The position numbers and the translations under genes were made by a program. A DNA stretch of 64,000 nucleotides, from the NCBI RefSeq assembly GCF_017589465.1, contig NZ_JAELYA010000005.1:1-64000 (forward strand), given 5' to 3'. Positions 25,732-36,301 of the stretch are shown one piece after another. Source of the DNA: Pseudomonas schmalbachii. GTDB lineage: Bacteria > Pseudomonadota > Gammaproteobacteria > Pseudomonadales > Pseudomonadaceae. Every line of letters starts with the position of its first letter. The stretch's first letter is position 1. The notes beneath the pieces are model-generated. The model saw nothing but the letters and a program-made list of their open reading frames with translations. It was not told the origin of the DNA and made no database searches.

Positions 25732-26670
25732 TCAGCCGCAGAGGCAGTTGCGGCCTTTCTGCTTGGCCTGGTACAGCGCGCAGTCGGCCCGCAGGATCAG
25801 GCTGGACAGGCTTTCGCTTTCGCACATCTGCGCGACGCCCAGGGATACCGTGACTCCGGGCAGCACGCCCACCGGCGAATAGAAGGAACGCACCTGTTCG
25901 AGGCTCAGGCGCAGCCGGTCGCCGATGCTGCGCGCTTCGTCGATGGCGATTTCTGGCAGGAGGATGACGAACTCCTCGCCGCCGAAGCGCGCCATGCTGT
26001 CCTTGGGCCGCAACTGGTTGCGCAGGGTGTGGGCGACCAGGCACAGGGCGTAGTCGCCGGCCAGGTGACCGTGGCGGTCGTTGTAGTCCTTGAAATGGTC
26101 GACATCCAGCATGAGCATGCTCATCGGCTGCTTGTTGAACAGGCAGCGGGACTTCTCCCGGTCGTAGATGTGCTCCAGCCAGCGGCGGTTGAACAGCCCG
26201 GTAAGGGTGTCGATGTTGGCGTTCTGCTCGGTATCGAGAATGATCCGGTTGCCCTGGCGGACCCGCTGGCAGAGCAGCTCCAGCAGGTTCTGCATGAATT
26301 CCGGGGATTTCTGCACCAGCCCCATCAGCGAGTCGCGGTGCAGACGCAGCACCAGGCTGGGCTCGCTCGCCACCACGTAGGCGGAGGGGAAATTGCTGTC
26401 GACGAAACTGATTTCCCCGGCGCATTCGCCCGGTTCGATGACGCTGACCGGATGGTTGTCCAGCGAGCCGAGGAACACTTCGAGCCGGCCCTGCAGCACC
26501 ATATAGAGGAAATGATTGCGGCTAAACGGCGAGAGCACGACCTCGCCGCTATCCAGTTCGCAGGCGCAAAAATCCTTCAGAAGCTGTTCCAGGCTGGCCG
26601 AGGCCACGTTCTTGAACAGTCCGAGATGATGGAGCTGCTGGATGCCCTCGAGCCACTGAGCCGTTTTCAT
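25732..26670 (-). CDS. Diguanylate cyclase with N-terminal cyclic-nucleotide-binding-like domain
   Basis: A 312-residue cytosolic protein. Residues about 15-125 form a cNMP-binding-type beta roll (LDSGEVVLSPFSRNHFLYMV, EPGECAGEISF). Residues about 148-310 are a GGDEF domain with the active motif GGEEF (230-234) and an inhibitory site R-x-x-D (221-224) exactly five residues before it. It should make c-di-GMP from GTP and be product-inhibited. In the first domain the phosphate-binding Arg of CRP-type pockets is replaced by Pro95, so it may not bind cAMP. Start at 26670 (MKTAQWLEG) fits domain limits; the frame is open further upstream. Confidence 0.85.
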   Translation of the reverse strand: MKTAQWLEGIQQLHHLGLFKNVASASLEQLLKDFCACELDSGEVVLSPFSRNHFLYMVLQGRLEVFLGSLDNHPVSVIEPGECAGEISFVDSNFPSAYVVASEPSLVLRLHRDSLMGLVQKSPEFMQNLLELLCQRVRQGNRIILDTEQNANIDTLTGLFNRRWLEHIYDREKSRCLFNKQPMSMLMLDVDHFKDYNDRHGHLAGDYALCLVAHTLRNQLRPKDSMARFGGEEFVILLPEIAIDEARSIGDRLRLSLEQVRSFYSPVGVLPGVTVSLGVAQMCESESLSSLILRADCALYQAKQKGRNCLCG

Positions 26671-27015
26671 GACGCAGAGACGAGGAACAGTCTGTCGTAT
26701 CCGTGCATGTGCACGACTGACTCTCCCTGTAGTCCGATTTGCACACTGAAACCTGAGTATTAACCACTTTTGAATGCTGGCAATTCGCAGGCACAACCGC
26801 CCGACCGGCGGTCGGAAGGGCGGTATTACGGGGCTTTCAGGACCCGGGAAGGGTAGCTAAACGTCGGGACTATCGCAGGCATGACCCGCCTGCGGGCTGC
26901 AATACCCACCGTAGGTTGGCGCTGAGCAACGCGAAGCCCAACATCGCCATCGTTGGGCTTCACTGCGTTCAGCACCAACCTACGCACTTGGGCCCGTCCC
27001 CGGCAAAAGCCAGGA
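26671..27015. other. Intergenic stretch with promoter candidate, hairpin and family-A repeat
   Basis: On the minus strand TTGCCA (26783-26778) and TAATAC (26762-26757), 15 bases apart, form a weak sigma-70 candidate for the GGDEF gene. A GC-rich hairpin with arms ACCGCCC / GGGCGGT lies at 26796-26824. A family-A repeat occupies 26910-26984. Nothing coding is seen. Confidence 0.45.
26910..26984. repeat. Palindromic repeat, family A (copy 3)
   Basis: Complete copy, almost identical to the one at 51465. Both are preceded by GGGCTGCAATRCCCAC, so the repeated unit extends about 17 bases beyond the left arm. Confidence 0.85.
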
Positions 27016-27912
<897 letters not shown>

Positions 27913-28110
27913 TCACTGAGCGTCCGCCACGTTCGACAGTGCGTGCGGACGAAGCTGGTTGCGCCGACCGGAACAATTCCGAGAGCCGACTAGACTCAGC
28001 CAGAGGTTCTCTGCTTCGTACGCGGCAAGACCTTGCCCGGACGCGCCTCACGAGGGTACGGCGGTGGAACCGGGACTCCAAACACTAAAAAGAGCAACTG
28101 GAGAAAGTCG

Positions 28111-29139
28111 ATGAAGATGGTGAAATCCACCCTGGCAGTGCTGACCGCCGCAACCGTTCTCGGCGTCAGCGGCCTCGCTCACGCAGGCGCGACGCTGGAT
28201 GCAGTGAAGAAGAAAGGCTACGTGCAGTGCGGCATCAGTGATGGCCTTCCGGGCTTCTCCTATGCCGATGCGAAGGGGCAATACAAGGGCATCGACGTGG
28301 ATGTTTGCCGTGGCATCGCCGCCGCCGTGTTCGGCGACGCGAGCAAGGTCAAGTACAGCCCGCTGACCGCCAAGGAGCGCTTCACCGCGCTGCAGTCCGG
28401 CGAGATCGACGTGCTGTCGCGCAACACCACCTGGACCAGCTCGCGCGACAGTGCGATGGGGCTGAACTTCGTCGGTGTGACCTATTACGACGGCCAGGGC
28501 TTCCTGGTGAACAAGAAGCTGGGCGTCTCCAGCGCCAAGGAGCTCGACGGCGCCACCGTGTGCATCCAGGCCGGCACCACCACCGAGCTGAACCTGTCCG
28601 ACTATTTCCGCGCCAACAACCTCAAGTACACCCCGATCACCTACGACACCTCCGACGAGAGCGCCAAGTCGCTGGAGTCCGGCCGTTGCGACGTGCTGAC
28701 CTCCGACCAGTCGCAGCTGTATGCGCAGCGCATCAAGCTGGCCAAGCCGGATGAGTACGTGGTGCTGCCGGAAGTGATCTCCAAGGAACCGCTCGGCCCG
28801 GCCGTGCGCCAGGGTGACGAGGAGTGGTTCGATGTCGCCCGCTGGACGCTGTTCGCCATGCTCAATGCCGAGGAGATGGGCATCACCTCGAAGAACGTCG
28901 AGGAAATCGCCAAGACCACCAAGAACCCCGACATCGCCCGCCTGCTGGGCAGCGAAGGGGATTACGGCAAGGATCTGAAACTACCGAAGGACTGGGCAGT
29001 GAAGGTGATCAAGCAGGTGGGCAACTACGGTGAAATCTTCGACCGCAACGTCGGCGCCGGCAGCGATCTGAAGATCGAACGCGGCCTGAACGCCCTGTGG
29101 AACAAGGGTGGCGTGCAATACGCACCGCCGGTGCGCTGA
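28111..29139 (+). CDS. aapJ: General amino-acid ABC transporter substrate-binding protein AapJ
   Basis: Periplasmic receptor of a polar amino-acid uptake system of the Aap type. The 342-residue product has a signal peptide of about 25 residues (MKMVKSTLAVLTAATVLGVS, cleavage after AHA). The solute-binding domain follows, with VQCGISDGLPGFSYADAKG, IDVDVCRGIAAAVFG and CIQAGTTTELNLSDYF. I chose the ATG at 28111, which is preceded by CTGGAGAAAGTCG and begins the signal peptide. Ligand range (L-Glu, Asp, Gln or broader) is inferred from family only. Confidence 0.92.
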   Translation: MKMVKSTLAVLTAATVLGVSGLAHAGATLDAVKKKGYVQCGISDGLPGFSYADAKGQYKGIDVDVCRGIAAAVFGDASKVKYSPLTAKERFTALQSGEIDVLSRNTTWTSSRDSAMGLNFVGVTYYDGQGFLVNKKLGVSSAKELDGATVCIQAGTTTELNLSDYFRANNLKYTPITYDTSDESAKSLESGRCDVLTSDQSQLYAQRIKLAKPDEYVVLPEVISKEPLGPAVRQGDEEWFDVARWTLFAMLNAEEMGITSKNVEEIAKTTKNPDIARLLGSEGDYGKDLKLPKDWAVKVIKQVGNYGEIFDRNVGAGSDLKIERGLNALWNKGGVQYAPPVR

Positions 29140-29257
29140 CCATCCGCGCCGGCGCCCGTGAAAGGAGCGCCGGCTACTGTTTCAGGCAAGGGACACCTTG
29201 CGCCGTCTGCGCGGCGACGCCAGTGCCGGCGGTGCAGGGCCACCGAGAGGGCTATTG

Positions 29258-30445
29258 ATGCAAAACTCCGCCAAAGCCCAGCGCCCGTCGCGCGGATTCT
29301 CCTTCAACGATCCGCAGGTGCGCGCCTGGGCCTTCCAGGTCATCGCCGTGATCTTCGTCGTCGGCTGCGGCTGGTTCCTCTTCGATAACACCCAGACCAA
29401 CCTCGCCCATCGCGGCATCCAGTCCGGCTTCGGCTTCCTCGACCACAGCGCCGGCTTCGGCATCTCCCAGCACCTGATCGACTACACCGAGGCCGATACC
29501 TACGGCCGGGTGTTCTTCGTCGGCCTGCTCAACACCCTGCTGGTGACCGTGATCGGCATCGTCTTCGCCACCGTCGTCGGTTTCATCCTCGGCGTGGCGC
29601 GCCTGTCGAAGAACTGGCTGATCCGCCTGCTGGCGACCATCTACATCGAAGTGTTCCGCAACATTCCGCCGCTGCTGCAGATCTTCTTCTGGTACTTCGC
29701 CGTGCTCGGGCCGCTGCCGGGGCCGCGGCAGAGCATCAGCTTCGGCGGGCTGTTCTTCGTCAACAACCGTGGCCTGCAGATGCCGGCGCCGGTCGCCGCC
29801 GAGGGACTCGGGCCGTTCATCGTCGCGGTGATCCTGGCCATCGCCGGCTGGGCGGTGATCTGGCGCTGGGCCAAGGCGCGGCGGCATGCCACCGGAAAGG
29901 CCTTCCCGGTGTTCCTCAGCGGCCTGGCGCTGCTGGTCCTGCTGCCGGCGCTGACCTCGACGGTCGCCGGCGCGCCGTTCCACTGGGATGTGCCGGTGCT
30001 GCAGGGCTTCAACTTCCGTGGCGGCTGGGTGGTGATTCCGGAGCTGGTGTCGCTGGTGCTGGCGCTGTCGATCTACACCGCCGCGTTCATCGGCGAAACC
30101 GTGCGCGCCGGCATCCAGGCGGTCAGCCATGGCCAGACCGAGGCGGCCAGTTCGCTCGGCCTGCATCCCGGCAAGATCCTGCGCCTGGTGATCATCCCGC
30201 AGGCGCTGCGAGTGATCATTCCGCCGCTGACCAGCCAGTACCTGAACCTGGCGAAGAACTCCTCGCTGGCCGCCGGTATCGGCTACCCGGACATGGTCTC
30301 GCTGTTCGCCGGCACGGTGCTCAACCAGACCGGCCAGGCGATCGAGACGATGGCCATCACCATGAGCGTGTACCTGGCCATCAGCATCAGCATTTCCATG
30401 TTGATGAACTGGTACAACAAGCGCATCGCGCTGACCGAGCGATAG
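29258..30445 (+). CDS. aapQ: Amino-acid ABC transporter permease AapQ
   Basis: Inner-membrane permease of the Aap complex, 395 residues. It is longer than HisM-type permeases because of an internal insert (about residues 160-250) before the conserved transport domain, as in other AapQ proteins. The EAA loop that contacts the ATPase is seen in GQTEAASSLGLHPGKILRLV. The ATG at 29258 follows GAGAGGGCTATTG. It is spaced 118 bases from aapJ and ten bases from aapM. Confidence 0.9.
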   Translation: MQNSAKAQRPSRGFSFNDPQVRAWAFQVIAVIFVVGCGWFLFDNTQTNLAHRGIQSGFGFLDHSAGFGISQHLIDYTEADTYGRVFFVGLLNTLLVTVIGIVFATVVGFILGVARLSKNWLIRLLATIYIEVFRNIPPLLQIFFWYFAVLGPLPGPRQSISFGGLFFVNNRGLQMPAPVAAEGLGPFIVAVILAIAGWAVIWRWAKARRHATGKAFPVFLSGLALLVLLPALTSTVAGAPFHWDVPVLQGFNFRGGWVVIPELVSLVLALSIYTAAFIGETVRAGIQAVSHGQTEAASSLGLHPGKILRLVIIPQALRVIIPPLTSQYLNLAKNSSLAAGIGYPDMVSLFAGTVLNQTGQAIETMAITMSVYLAISISISMLMNWYNKRIALTER

Positions 30446-30455
30446 GAGACCGAGG

Positions 30456-31553
30456 ATGGCTACGCATACTTTCCGTCCCGACCTGCCGCCGCCGCCGATG
30501 AGCGTGGGCGTGCTCGGCTGGCTGCGCAAGAACCTGTTCTCCGGCTGGTTCAACACGCTGCTGACGCTGGTCGGCCTGTACCTGATCTGGCTGATCGTGC
30601 CGCCGATCCTGGAGTGGGCGTTCATCAAGGCCGACTGGGTCGGCACCAGCCGCGCCGACTGCTCGCGGGAGGGCGCCTGCTGGGTATTCATCGGCACGCG
30701 CTTCGGCCAGTTCATGTACGGCTTCTATCCCGAGGAGCTGCGCTGGCGCGTCGACCTCACCGTGCTGCTGGTGATCTTCGGCGCCGCGCCGCTGTTCATG
30801 AAGAGCTTCCAGTACAAGCTGAAGTACGGCATCGCCTACCTGGTGGCCCTGCCGATCGTTGCGTACTGGCTGCTGCATGGCGGCTTCCTGGGCATGGAGA
30901 CCGTATCGACCAGCCAGTGGGGCGGGTTGATGCTGACCATCGTGATCGCCGCAGTGGGCATCTGCGGCGCCCTGCCGCTGGGCATCCTGCTGGCCCTCGG
31001 GCGGCGCTCGAAGATGCCGGCGATCAAGGTCATCAGCGTCACCACCATCGAGTTCTGGCGCGGCGTGCCGCTGATTACCGTGCTGTTCATGTCCTCGGTG
31101 ATGCTGCCGCTGTTCCTCCCCGAGGGGATGAACCTCGACAAGCTGCTGCGGGCCATGGTGATGGTGGTGCTGTTCGAGGCCGCCTATATCGCCGAGGTGG
31201 TGCGCGGCGGCATGCAGGCGATTCCCAAGGGCCAGTACGAAGCGGCCGCCGCCATGGGCCTCGGCTACTGGCGGATGATGGGCCTGGTGATCCTGCCGCA
31301 GGCGCTGAAGCTGGTGATCCCCGGCATCGTCAACACCTTCATCGCGCTGTTCAAGGACACCAGCCTGGTGATCATCATCGGCCTGTTCGACTTCCTCAAC
31401 AGCATCAAGCGCGCCACCGCGGACCCGGCCTGGCTGGGCATGTCCACCGAAGGCTACGTGTTCGCCGCGGCGGTCTACTGGATCTTCTGTTTCGGCATGT
31501 CCCGCTATTCCATGCGCATCGAGCGCAGGCTGGACACCGGTCACAAGCGTTAG
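30456..31553 (+). CDS. aapM: Amino-acid ABC transporter permease AapM
   Basis: Second membrane subunit of the transporter, 365 residues, expected to pair with AapQ. The N-terminal part has one membrane span and a periplasmic region (residues about 50-90). The C-terminal permease domain carries the EAA loop [20 protein letters not shown] and ends [27 protein letters not shown] site precedes the ATG ten bases after aapQ. Confidence 0.9.
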   Translation: MATHTFRPDLPPPPMSVGVLGWLRKNLFSGWFNTLLTLVGLYLIWLIVPPILEWAFIKADWVGTSRADCSREGACWVFIGTRFGQFMYGFYPEELRWRVDLTVLLVIFGAAPLFMKSFQYKLKYGIAYLVALPIVAYWLLHGGFLGMETVSTSQWGGLMLTIVIAAVGICGALPLGILLALGRRSKMPAIKVISVTTIEFWRGVPLITVLFMSSVMLPLFLPEGMNLDKLLRAMVMVVLFEAAYIAEVVRGGMQAIPKGQYEAAAAMGLGYWRMMGLVILPQALKLVIPGIVNTFIALFKDTSLVIIIGLFDFLNSIKRATADPAWLGMSTEGYVFAAAVYWIFCFGMSRYSMRIERRLDTGHKR

Positions 31554-31566
31554 GAGCATTTACGGC

Positions 31567-32340
31567 ATGTCTGAAGCGACCAGCAAACCCGCACCCGCCA
31601 TCGGCGATCACGTGATGATCGAGATGAAGGGTGTGAACAAGTGGTACGGCCAGTTCCATGTGCTCAAGGACATCAACCTGACGGTGCAGCAGGGCGAGCG
31701 CATCGTCCTCTGCGGGCCGTCGGGCTCGGGCAAGTCCACCACCATCCGCTGCATCAACCGCCTGGAGGAACACCAGCAGGGCACCATCATCGTCGACGGT
31801 ACCGAGCTGACCAACGACCTCAAGCAGATCGAGGCGATCCGCAGCGAGGTCGGCATGGTGTTCCAGCACTTCAACCTGTTCCCGCACCTGACCGTGCTGC
31901 AGAACTGCATCCTCGCACCCATGTGGGTGCGCAAGATGCCCAAGCGCCAGGCCGAGGAAGTCGCCATGCATTACCTGGAGCGCGTGCGCATTCCGGAACA
32001 GGCCGGCAAGTATCCCGGACAGCTCTCCGGCGGCCAGCAGCAGCGCGTGGCGATCGCCCGCGCGCTGTGCATGAAGCCGAAGATCATGCTGTTCGACGAA
32101 CCGACCTCGGCGCTCGACCCGGAAATGGTCAAGGAAGTGCTGGATACCATGATCGGCCTGGCGCAGAGCGGCATGACCATGCTCTGCGTGACCCACGAGA
32201 TGGGCTTCGCCCGCACCGTGGCGAACCGGGTGATCTTCATGGACAAGGGCGAGATCGTCGAGCAGGCGCCGCCGGACCAGTTCTTCGACAACCCGCAGTC
32301 GGACCGGACCAAGCTGTTCCTCAGCCAGATTCTGCATTGA
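31567..32340 (+). CDS. aapP: Amino-acid ABC transporter ATP-binding protein AapP
   Basis: ATPase that drives the AapQM permease. The 257 residues contain Walker A (GPSGSGKST), Q-loop ([12 protein letters not shown]), signature [15 protein letters not shown], Walker B ([14 protein letters not shown]) and the switch His in VTHEMGF. It is last in the aapJQMP operon; a family-D repeat follows at 32377 and probably marks the 3' end of the transcript. Confidence 0.95.
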   Translation: MSEATSKPAPAIGDHVMIEMKGVNKWYGQFHVLKDINLTVQQGERIVLCGPSGSGKSTTIRCINRLEEHQQGTIIVDGTELTNDLKQIEAIRSEVGMVFQHFNLFPHLTVLQNCILAPMWVRKMPKRQAEEVAMHYLERVRIPEQAGKYPGQLSGGQQQRVAIARALCMKPKIMLFDEPTSALDPEMVKEVLDTMIGLAQSGMTMLCVTHEMGFARTVANRVIFMDKGEIVEQAPPDQFFDNPQSDRTKLFLSQILH

Positions 32341-32376
32341 GGCGAGGCGCTGCCATGGAATATCCGACGTTGAGAC

Positions 32377-32496
32377 TCCCTCACCCCAGCCCTCTCCCGG
32401 AGGGAGAGGGGGCAGATTGGCGTCGGGATGAATACTGTACCAACCGGCAACCACGGACAGTTCCCTCTCCCTTTGGGAGAGGGTTAGGGTGAGGGG
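32377..32496. repeat. Palindromic repeat, family D (copy 4, double)
   Basis: Two GAGAGGG hairpins enclose a centre that is the reverse complement of the copy at 22261-22374. It separates aapP from pcs. Confidence 0.8.
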
Positions 32497-32623
32497 ACGT
32501 GCCACGCCAAATAGAGCGAAGTTGCACGGAACTCATCGCGGGCTTGCGGCTCCGATGTCCGGAACTGCCCCGGGATGGGCTATACGTTGATGTAGCCTGC
32601 CGTCTGACCGAAGAGAACCTGCC

Positions 32624-33340
32624 GTGAACCTGACCATCACCCCCATGCACATCAGCAAAGCCAAGGCCTGGAGCGCCCATGCGGTAACCGCCAGCGGCGT
32701 GATCCTGGCGCTGATGGCGCTGCTCGCTCTGGTCGACAACCGTCCCAAGGCCTGCCTGTTGTGGCTCGGCGTGGCGCTGCTGGTGGACGGCCTGGACGGC
32801 ACCCTGGCGCGCCGGTTCCACGTCAAGTCGGTGCTGCCGCACTTCGACGGCTCGACCCTCGACCTGGTGATCGACTACCTCACCTACGTATTCATCCCGG
32901 CGATCTTCATCTACCGCTACATTCCCCTGCCGGTGTACAGCGAGCTGCCGGTGGTCGGGGTGATCCTGGTGTCGTCGCTGTTCTGCTTCTGCAACGTCAA
33001 CATGAAGAGCCAGGACAACTACTTCGTCGGCTTCCCGGCGGCGTGGAACGTGGTGGCGATGTTCTTCTTCGTCTTCGACCTGCACCCGTGGGTCAGCCTG
33101 GTCACCGTGCTGGTGCTGGCGGGGCTGACGCTGACCAAGGTGAAGTTCCTGCATCCGTTCCGCGTGCGCGAATTCATGCCGCTGAACATCGCCGTCACCT
33201 TCGTCTGGATGCTCAGCAGCGCGCTGCTGATCGTCCAGCAACCGGACGACCGCCCCTGGCTGCTGGGCATCTGGTTCGTCGCCTCGGCCTACTTCGTCGG
33301 CGTCTGCCTGTGGCGCACGGCGCGGGAGTGGTTCCCGTAG
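32624..33340 (+). CDS. pcs: Phosphatidylcholine synthase
   Basis: Integral membrane enzyme that condenses CDP-diacylglycerol with choline to give phosphatidylcholine. The 238-residue protein has about eight hydrophobic segments. It carries the CDP-alcohol phosphotransferase motif in the Pcs form, VDGLDGTLARR (residues 54-64) with FDGSTLD (74-80), holding the metal-binding aspartates. In P. aeruginosa, pcs also neighbours an amino-acid-binding protein gene. The ATG at 32624 gives a start close to other Pcs proteins. Choline must come from outside the cell. Confidence 0.9.
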   Translation: MNLTITPMHISKAKAWSAHAVTASGVILALMALLALVDNRPKACLLWLGVALLVDGLDGTLARRFHVKSVLPHFDGSTLDLVIDYLTYVFIPAIFIYRYIPLPVYSELPVVGVILVSSLFCFCNVNMKSQDNYFVGFPAAWNVVAMFFFVFDLHPWVSLVTVLVLAGLTLTKVKFLHPFRVREFMPLNIAVTFVWMLSSALLIVQQPDDRPWLLGIWFVASAYFVGVCLWRTAREWFP

Positions 33341-33378
33341 GAGCAACTGTCTTCGTATCGTCGCGAGGCGCCCTTAGG

Positions 33379-33458
33379 CGTAGGGTGGACAACGCTCCGC
33401 TTGTCCACCGCCCCGGCCCCACGACAAGGTGGAAATGCTTCGCGATTTCCACCCTACG
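33379..33458. repeat. Palindromic repeat, family F
   Basis: CGTAGGGTGGACAACGC... and ...CGATTTCCACCCTACG form an imperfect double palindrome. A half copy lies near 7170. Confidence 0.6.
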
Positions 33459-33472
33459 CTCTTGCCATACCT

Positions 33473-33537
33473 GTAGGAGCGGGCCATGCCCGCGAAATGA
33501 CGCGGCACGGATTTTCGCGGGCATGGCCCGCTCCTAC
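33473..33537. repeat. Palindromic repeat, family B (copy 3)
   Basis: Complete arms GTAGGAGCGGGCCATGCCCG and its complement. It lies between convergent pcs and the asparaginase-like gene. Confidence 0.85.
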
Positions 33538-33556
33538 GGGAGACCCCGGGACTGCC

Positions 33557-34039
33557 TCAACTATCCTCGAACCGCCCCTCGGCGCGGTTCTTCTTCACCT
33601 TGCCGGCCTCGAAGATGCGTCCGTTCATGGCGATATAGATGCCATCCTGCAGCACCTGCAGCGCGCCGATGGCGAAGCCGAGGTTGAACGGTGCGTCGGT
33701 GGTGCGCATGCGCGCCGGCTGCATGGCGCCGACGAAGACGATCACCTTGCCGGGAATGTCGTGCAGCACGTCGGCGGTTTTGGTCATGGTGTCGGTGCCG
33801 TGGGTGATCAGGATGTGCCGGGCCGGGCAGGCGGCGACGCGGGAGCGGATCAGCTCGCGGTCCTCGTCGGTCAGTTCGAGGCTGTCCTTGCGGGTCAGGC
33901 CCTCCACCTCCCAGTCGAAGGTCACGCCGGCCTCGCGGAGGATTTCCGGCGCCATCGGATCGCCGATCTGGAAGTCGGAGAGGGCGTCGTAGTAGACCTT
34001 GTCGAAGGTTCCGCCGGTGGTGAATATCTGCAGCTTCAT
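33557..34039 (-). CDS. Short asparaginase-like protein (N-terminal domain only)
   Basis: A 160-residue protein that aligns with only the N-terminal half of type I/II L-asparaginases. It shows the catalytic Thr region TTGGTFDK near residue 9 and the second Thr-Asp pair in [12 protein letters not shown] near residue 83. The C-terminal domain of full-length enzymes (about 330 residues) is absent, and the frame is closed by a normal stop. This looks like a stand-alone short family, not a recent truncation, because the coding quality is uniform. Activity on asparagine is uncertain. The ATG at 34039 ([10 protein letters not shown]) is supported by the conserved strand. Confidence 0.8.
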   Translation of the reverse strand: MKLQIFTTGGTFDKVYYDALSDFQIGDPMAPEILREAGVTFDWEVEGLTRKDSLELTDEDRELIRSRVAACPARHILITHGTDTMTKTADVLHDIPGKVIVFVGAMQPARMRTTDAPFNLGFAIGALQVLQDGIYIAMNGRIFEAGKVKKNRAEGRFEDS

Positions 34040-34173
34040 TGGGTTCTCCGGTGAATGCGGCAATGCGTCGCTTGCCGGATTATGGCCGGGCAGCGGCCGG
34101 CCGGCCATTGCCCGACTCGCCGTGGCCTTCGCGATAGGCTTAAATGACAACGTTTCCGAGCCGGATGCCCGCC

Positions 34174-34875
34174 ATGATCACGCTCTTCCAGTTTCCGCCC
34201 GCCTTCAACGTGCCGAACATCAGCCCCTTTTGCCTGAAGCTGGAAACCTTCCTGCGCCTGGCCGGGTTGGAGTACCAGGTCAAGCACCTGAGCGACCCGA
34301 GCAAGGGGCCGAAGGGCAAGTTGCCGTTCATCAAGGTGGATGGCGAAACCATCGCCGATACCGAAATCATCATCCGCGACCTGCAGCAGCGCTATGCGTT
34401 CGACCTCGATGCCGGCCTGGATGCGCGCGGGCGCGGCTGGGCGGTGGCGATCACCCGCCTGTGCGACGAGCATCTGGTACGGCTGCTGGTGCATTTCCGC
34501 TGGCTGGAAGACGAAGGCTGGAACCAGGTGTCGCCGGTGCTTTTCAGCGCGCTGCCGGCGCCGGCACGGCCGCTGGTTGGCGGTCTGGTGCGGCGGAAGG
34601 TTCGCAAGCAACTGAACGCCAGCGGACTGGGCGCACACAGCCGCGACGAACTGCTGGCCTTCGCCCGCGCCGATCTCGATGCCCTCGACGGGCTGCTTGG
34701 CGACGTGCCGTACTTCGGCGGCGCCCAGCCGTGCAGCGCCGACGCGGCGGCCTATGGCGTGCTGGCCAACCTGATCCTCTGCACCCTGGAAACCCCGCTG
34801 TCGCGCATGGCGCGGGAATACGGCCGTCTGGTGGACTACTGCGACCGCATGTACCAGCGGGTCTGGGCGGAATGA
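34174..34875 (+). CDS. Glutathione S-transferase-fold protein (FAXC/metaxin-like)
   Basis: A 233-residue cytosolic protein with an N-terminal thioredoxin-like domain ([20 protein letters not shown]) and a C-terminal helical GST domain ([20 protein letters not shown]). The block [20 protein letters not shown] is typical of the Faxc/metaxin-like GST group. Activity is unknown. The start is uncertain: in-frame ATGs occur at 34144, 34165 and 34174, and I chose 34174 because it begins just before the first beta strand. It overlaps the next gene by four bases. Confidence 0.82.
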   Translation: MITLFQFPPAFNVPNISPFCLKLETFLRLAGLEYQVKHLSDPSKGPKGKLPFIKVDGETIADTEIIIRDLQQRYAFDLDAGLDARGRGWAVAITRLCDEHLVRLLVHFRWLEDEGWNQVSPVLFSALPAPARPLVGGLVRRKVRKQLNASGLGAHSRDELLAFARADLDALDGLLGDVPYFGGAQPCSADAAAYGVLANLILCTLETPLSRMAREYGRLVDYCDRMYQRVWAE

Positions 34876-35177
34876 CCTCGGCACCACCCAAACCCTGGTT
34901 CGTCTACCTGGTACGCACCGCCAACGGAGCCCTCTACTGCGGCATCAGCGACGATCCGCAACGGCGTTTCGAAGCCCATTGCGCCGGCCGTGGCGCGCGC
35001 TTCTTCCATACCAGCCCGGCGCAGGCGCTGGTGTATGTCGAGGCTTGTGCCGGCAAGGGCGATGCCCTGCGCAGGGAGCGGGCGATCAAGAGGCTGGGCA
35101 AGCCGGCCAAGGAACGCCTGATCCTGGCTGGGCCGGTGCCGGTGAGCCCACTGGCGGACTCCACTCCGGCCGGCTGA
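34872..35177 (+). CDS. GIY-YIG nuclease-superfamily protein (YhbQ type)
   Basis: A 101-residue single-domain GIY-YIG protein. The variant motif reads WFVYLVRT...LYCGISDD, with the conserved Arg in DPQRRFEAH and Glu in RRERAIKRL needed for the nuclease fold. E. coli YhbQ relatives have been linked to nucleic acid processing, but the cellular role is unclear. The ATG overlaps the stop of the preceding GST-fold gene (ATGA), so the two are translated together. Confidence 0.88.
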   Translation: MTSAPPKPWFVYLVRTANGALYCGISDDPQRRFEAHCAGRGARFFHTSPAQALVYVEACAGKGDALRRERAIKRLGKPAKERLILAGPVPVSPLADSTPAG

Positions 35178-35191
35178 TCCTGCCGGCCATA

Positions 35192-36127
35192 TCAACACGC
35201 GCTCAGCGTGTTCGCATTCGCGTTCGGGCAACGCCAGGCATAGGGCGGCTGCAGGCGCGGCAGGGTTTCGGCCAGATCGCGGAAATGCGCCAGGCGCTCG
35301 TAGCACAGCGTCAGCTCGCCGATGTTGCTGTTGTACCAGGCATCCGGCGCGCCGCAGGCCATCACCCGCACGGTGAGCGGGCGCGGTGGGTGGAACAGCT
35401 TGACCATGTCCTCGGCCAGCCGTTGCAGGTTGCTGTTTTCGAGCAGCGGGGCGAGTAGCTGGTCGAAGTCGGGAATGGCGCCGGAAGACTGCCCGTAGGT
35501 CACCTGGATCGCTGCCCGGCGCTGGATAGCCTTGTGCTGGTAGGCGCTGCTCGCCCAGTCCAGCGCCTTGCGCGCCTGGCGGAATTCCCGGTCGCAGTAC
35601 AGCGCCCGCTCATAGGGAAGCTCGGTGAGTTCCGGCACCCAGTCGAGGCGGCGCATGTCGCTGCCGTAGAGCAGGCAGGCGATGTTGTAGTAGCGCTGCT
35701 CGTCCAGCGGGTGGCTGTCCCAGGCCAGGACCCGCTCGCGCACCGGCTTCGGACGCTGCCATTCGAGTCGCCAGTAGTCGGCGATGTCGAGCAGGCGGGC
35801 GTCCACTTCGGCGGTGGGAAGCGTGGAATAGAGTTCGAACAGGGCGAGGAAACCGAGCTGGTCGGCGGCGTCTTCCTCACGGCCGAGCACCGGCAGGTCG
35901 TACTCGATGATCAGCATGTGCCCCATCTCGTGCATCAGGCTGAACTCGGTGTTGGCCAGGATGAAGCGCGCCACGTCGGGAGGAAGGCTGTCTGATGGCG
36001 GCTCGGCGGCCAGCGGCGTGGCGCATGGCAGGGCCAGCAACGCCAGGTACGCGCAGGCCTTCCGGATACTCCCGGCAGCGGAGAGAAGAGCTGACGACAA
36101 ATCGGCCGGTCGGGGCATAGGGGCCAC
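35192..36127 (-). CDS. Putative secreted metallopeptidase (DUF4344)
   Basis: A 311-residue protein with a hydrophobic segment near residues 24-41 (ACAYLALLALPCATPLAAE) that looks like a signal peptide. The zinc-protease motif HEMGH at about residues 66-70 (SLMHEMGHMLI) is followed by REEDAADQ, which supplies the third ligand region. This pattern is that of the DUF4344 putative metallopeptidases. Five or more Cys in the C-terminal half suggest disulfides in the periplasm. Substrate is unknown. Several alternative starts (e.g. at MPRP, three codons in) are possible. Confidence 0.82.
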   Translation of the reverse strand: MAPMPRPADLSSALLSAAGSIRKACAYLALLALPCATPLAAEPPSDSLPPDVARFILANTEFSLMHEMGHMLIIEYDLPVLGREEDAADQLGFLALFELYSTLPTAEVDARLLDIADYWRLEWQRPKPVRERVLAWDSHPLDEQRYYNIACLLYGSDMRRLDWVPELTELPYERALYCDREFRQARKALDWASSAYQHKAIQRRAAIQVTYGQSSGAIPDFDQLLAPLLENSNLQRLAEDMVKLFHPPRPLTVRVMACGAPDAWYNSNIGELTLCYERLAHFRDLAETLPRLQPPYAWRCPNANANTLSAC

Positions 36128-36190
36128 CGCAGGTGTCCGAGCAGACGTGCATCTTTGACTCTAGCAGCCAGTCAGGGCTGGCGTGGTCCG

Positions 36191-36272
36191 GTAGGTTGGC
36201 GCTGAGCGCAGCGAAGCCCAACATCTGTCGGGCGTGGCACCGTTGGGCTTCGCGAGCTCAGCCCAACCTACG
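36191..36272. repeat. Palindromic repeat, family A (copy 4)
   Basis: Complete copy; the right arm is slightly changed (CAGCCCAACCTACG). It lies between two genes on the same strand, immediately after yejK on the minus strand. Confidence 0.85.
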
Positions 36273-36301
36273 GCGAGCAGCCCGGTGGATTGGCGTGGCC
36301 G

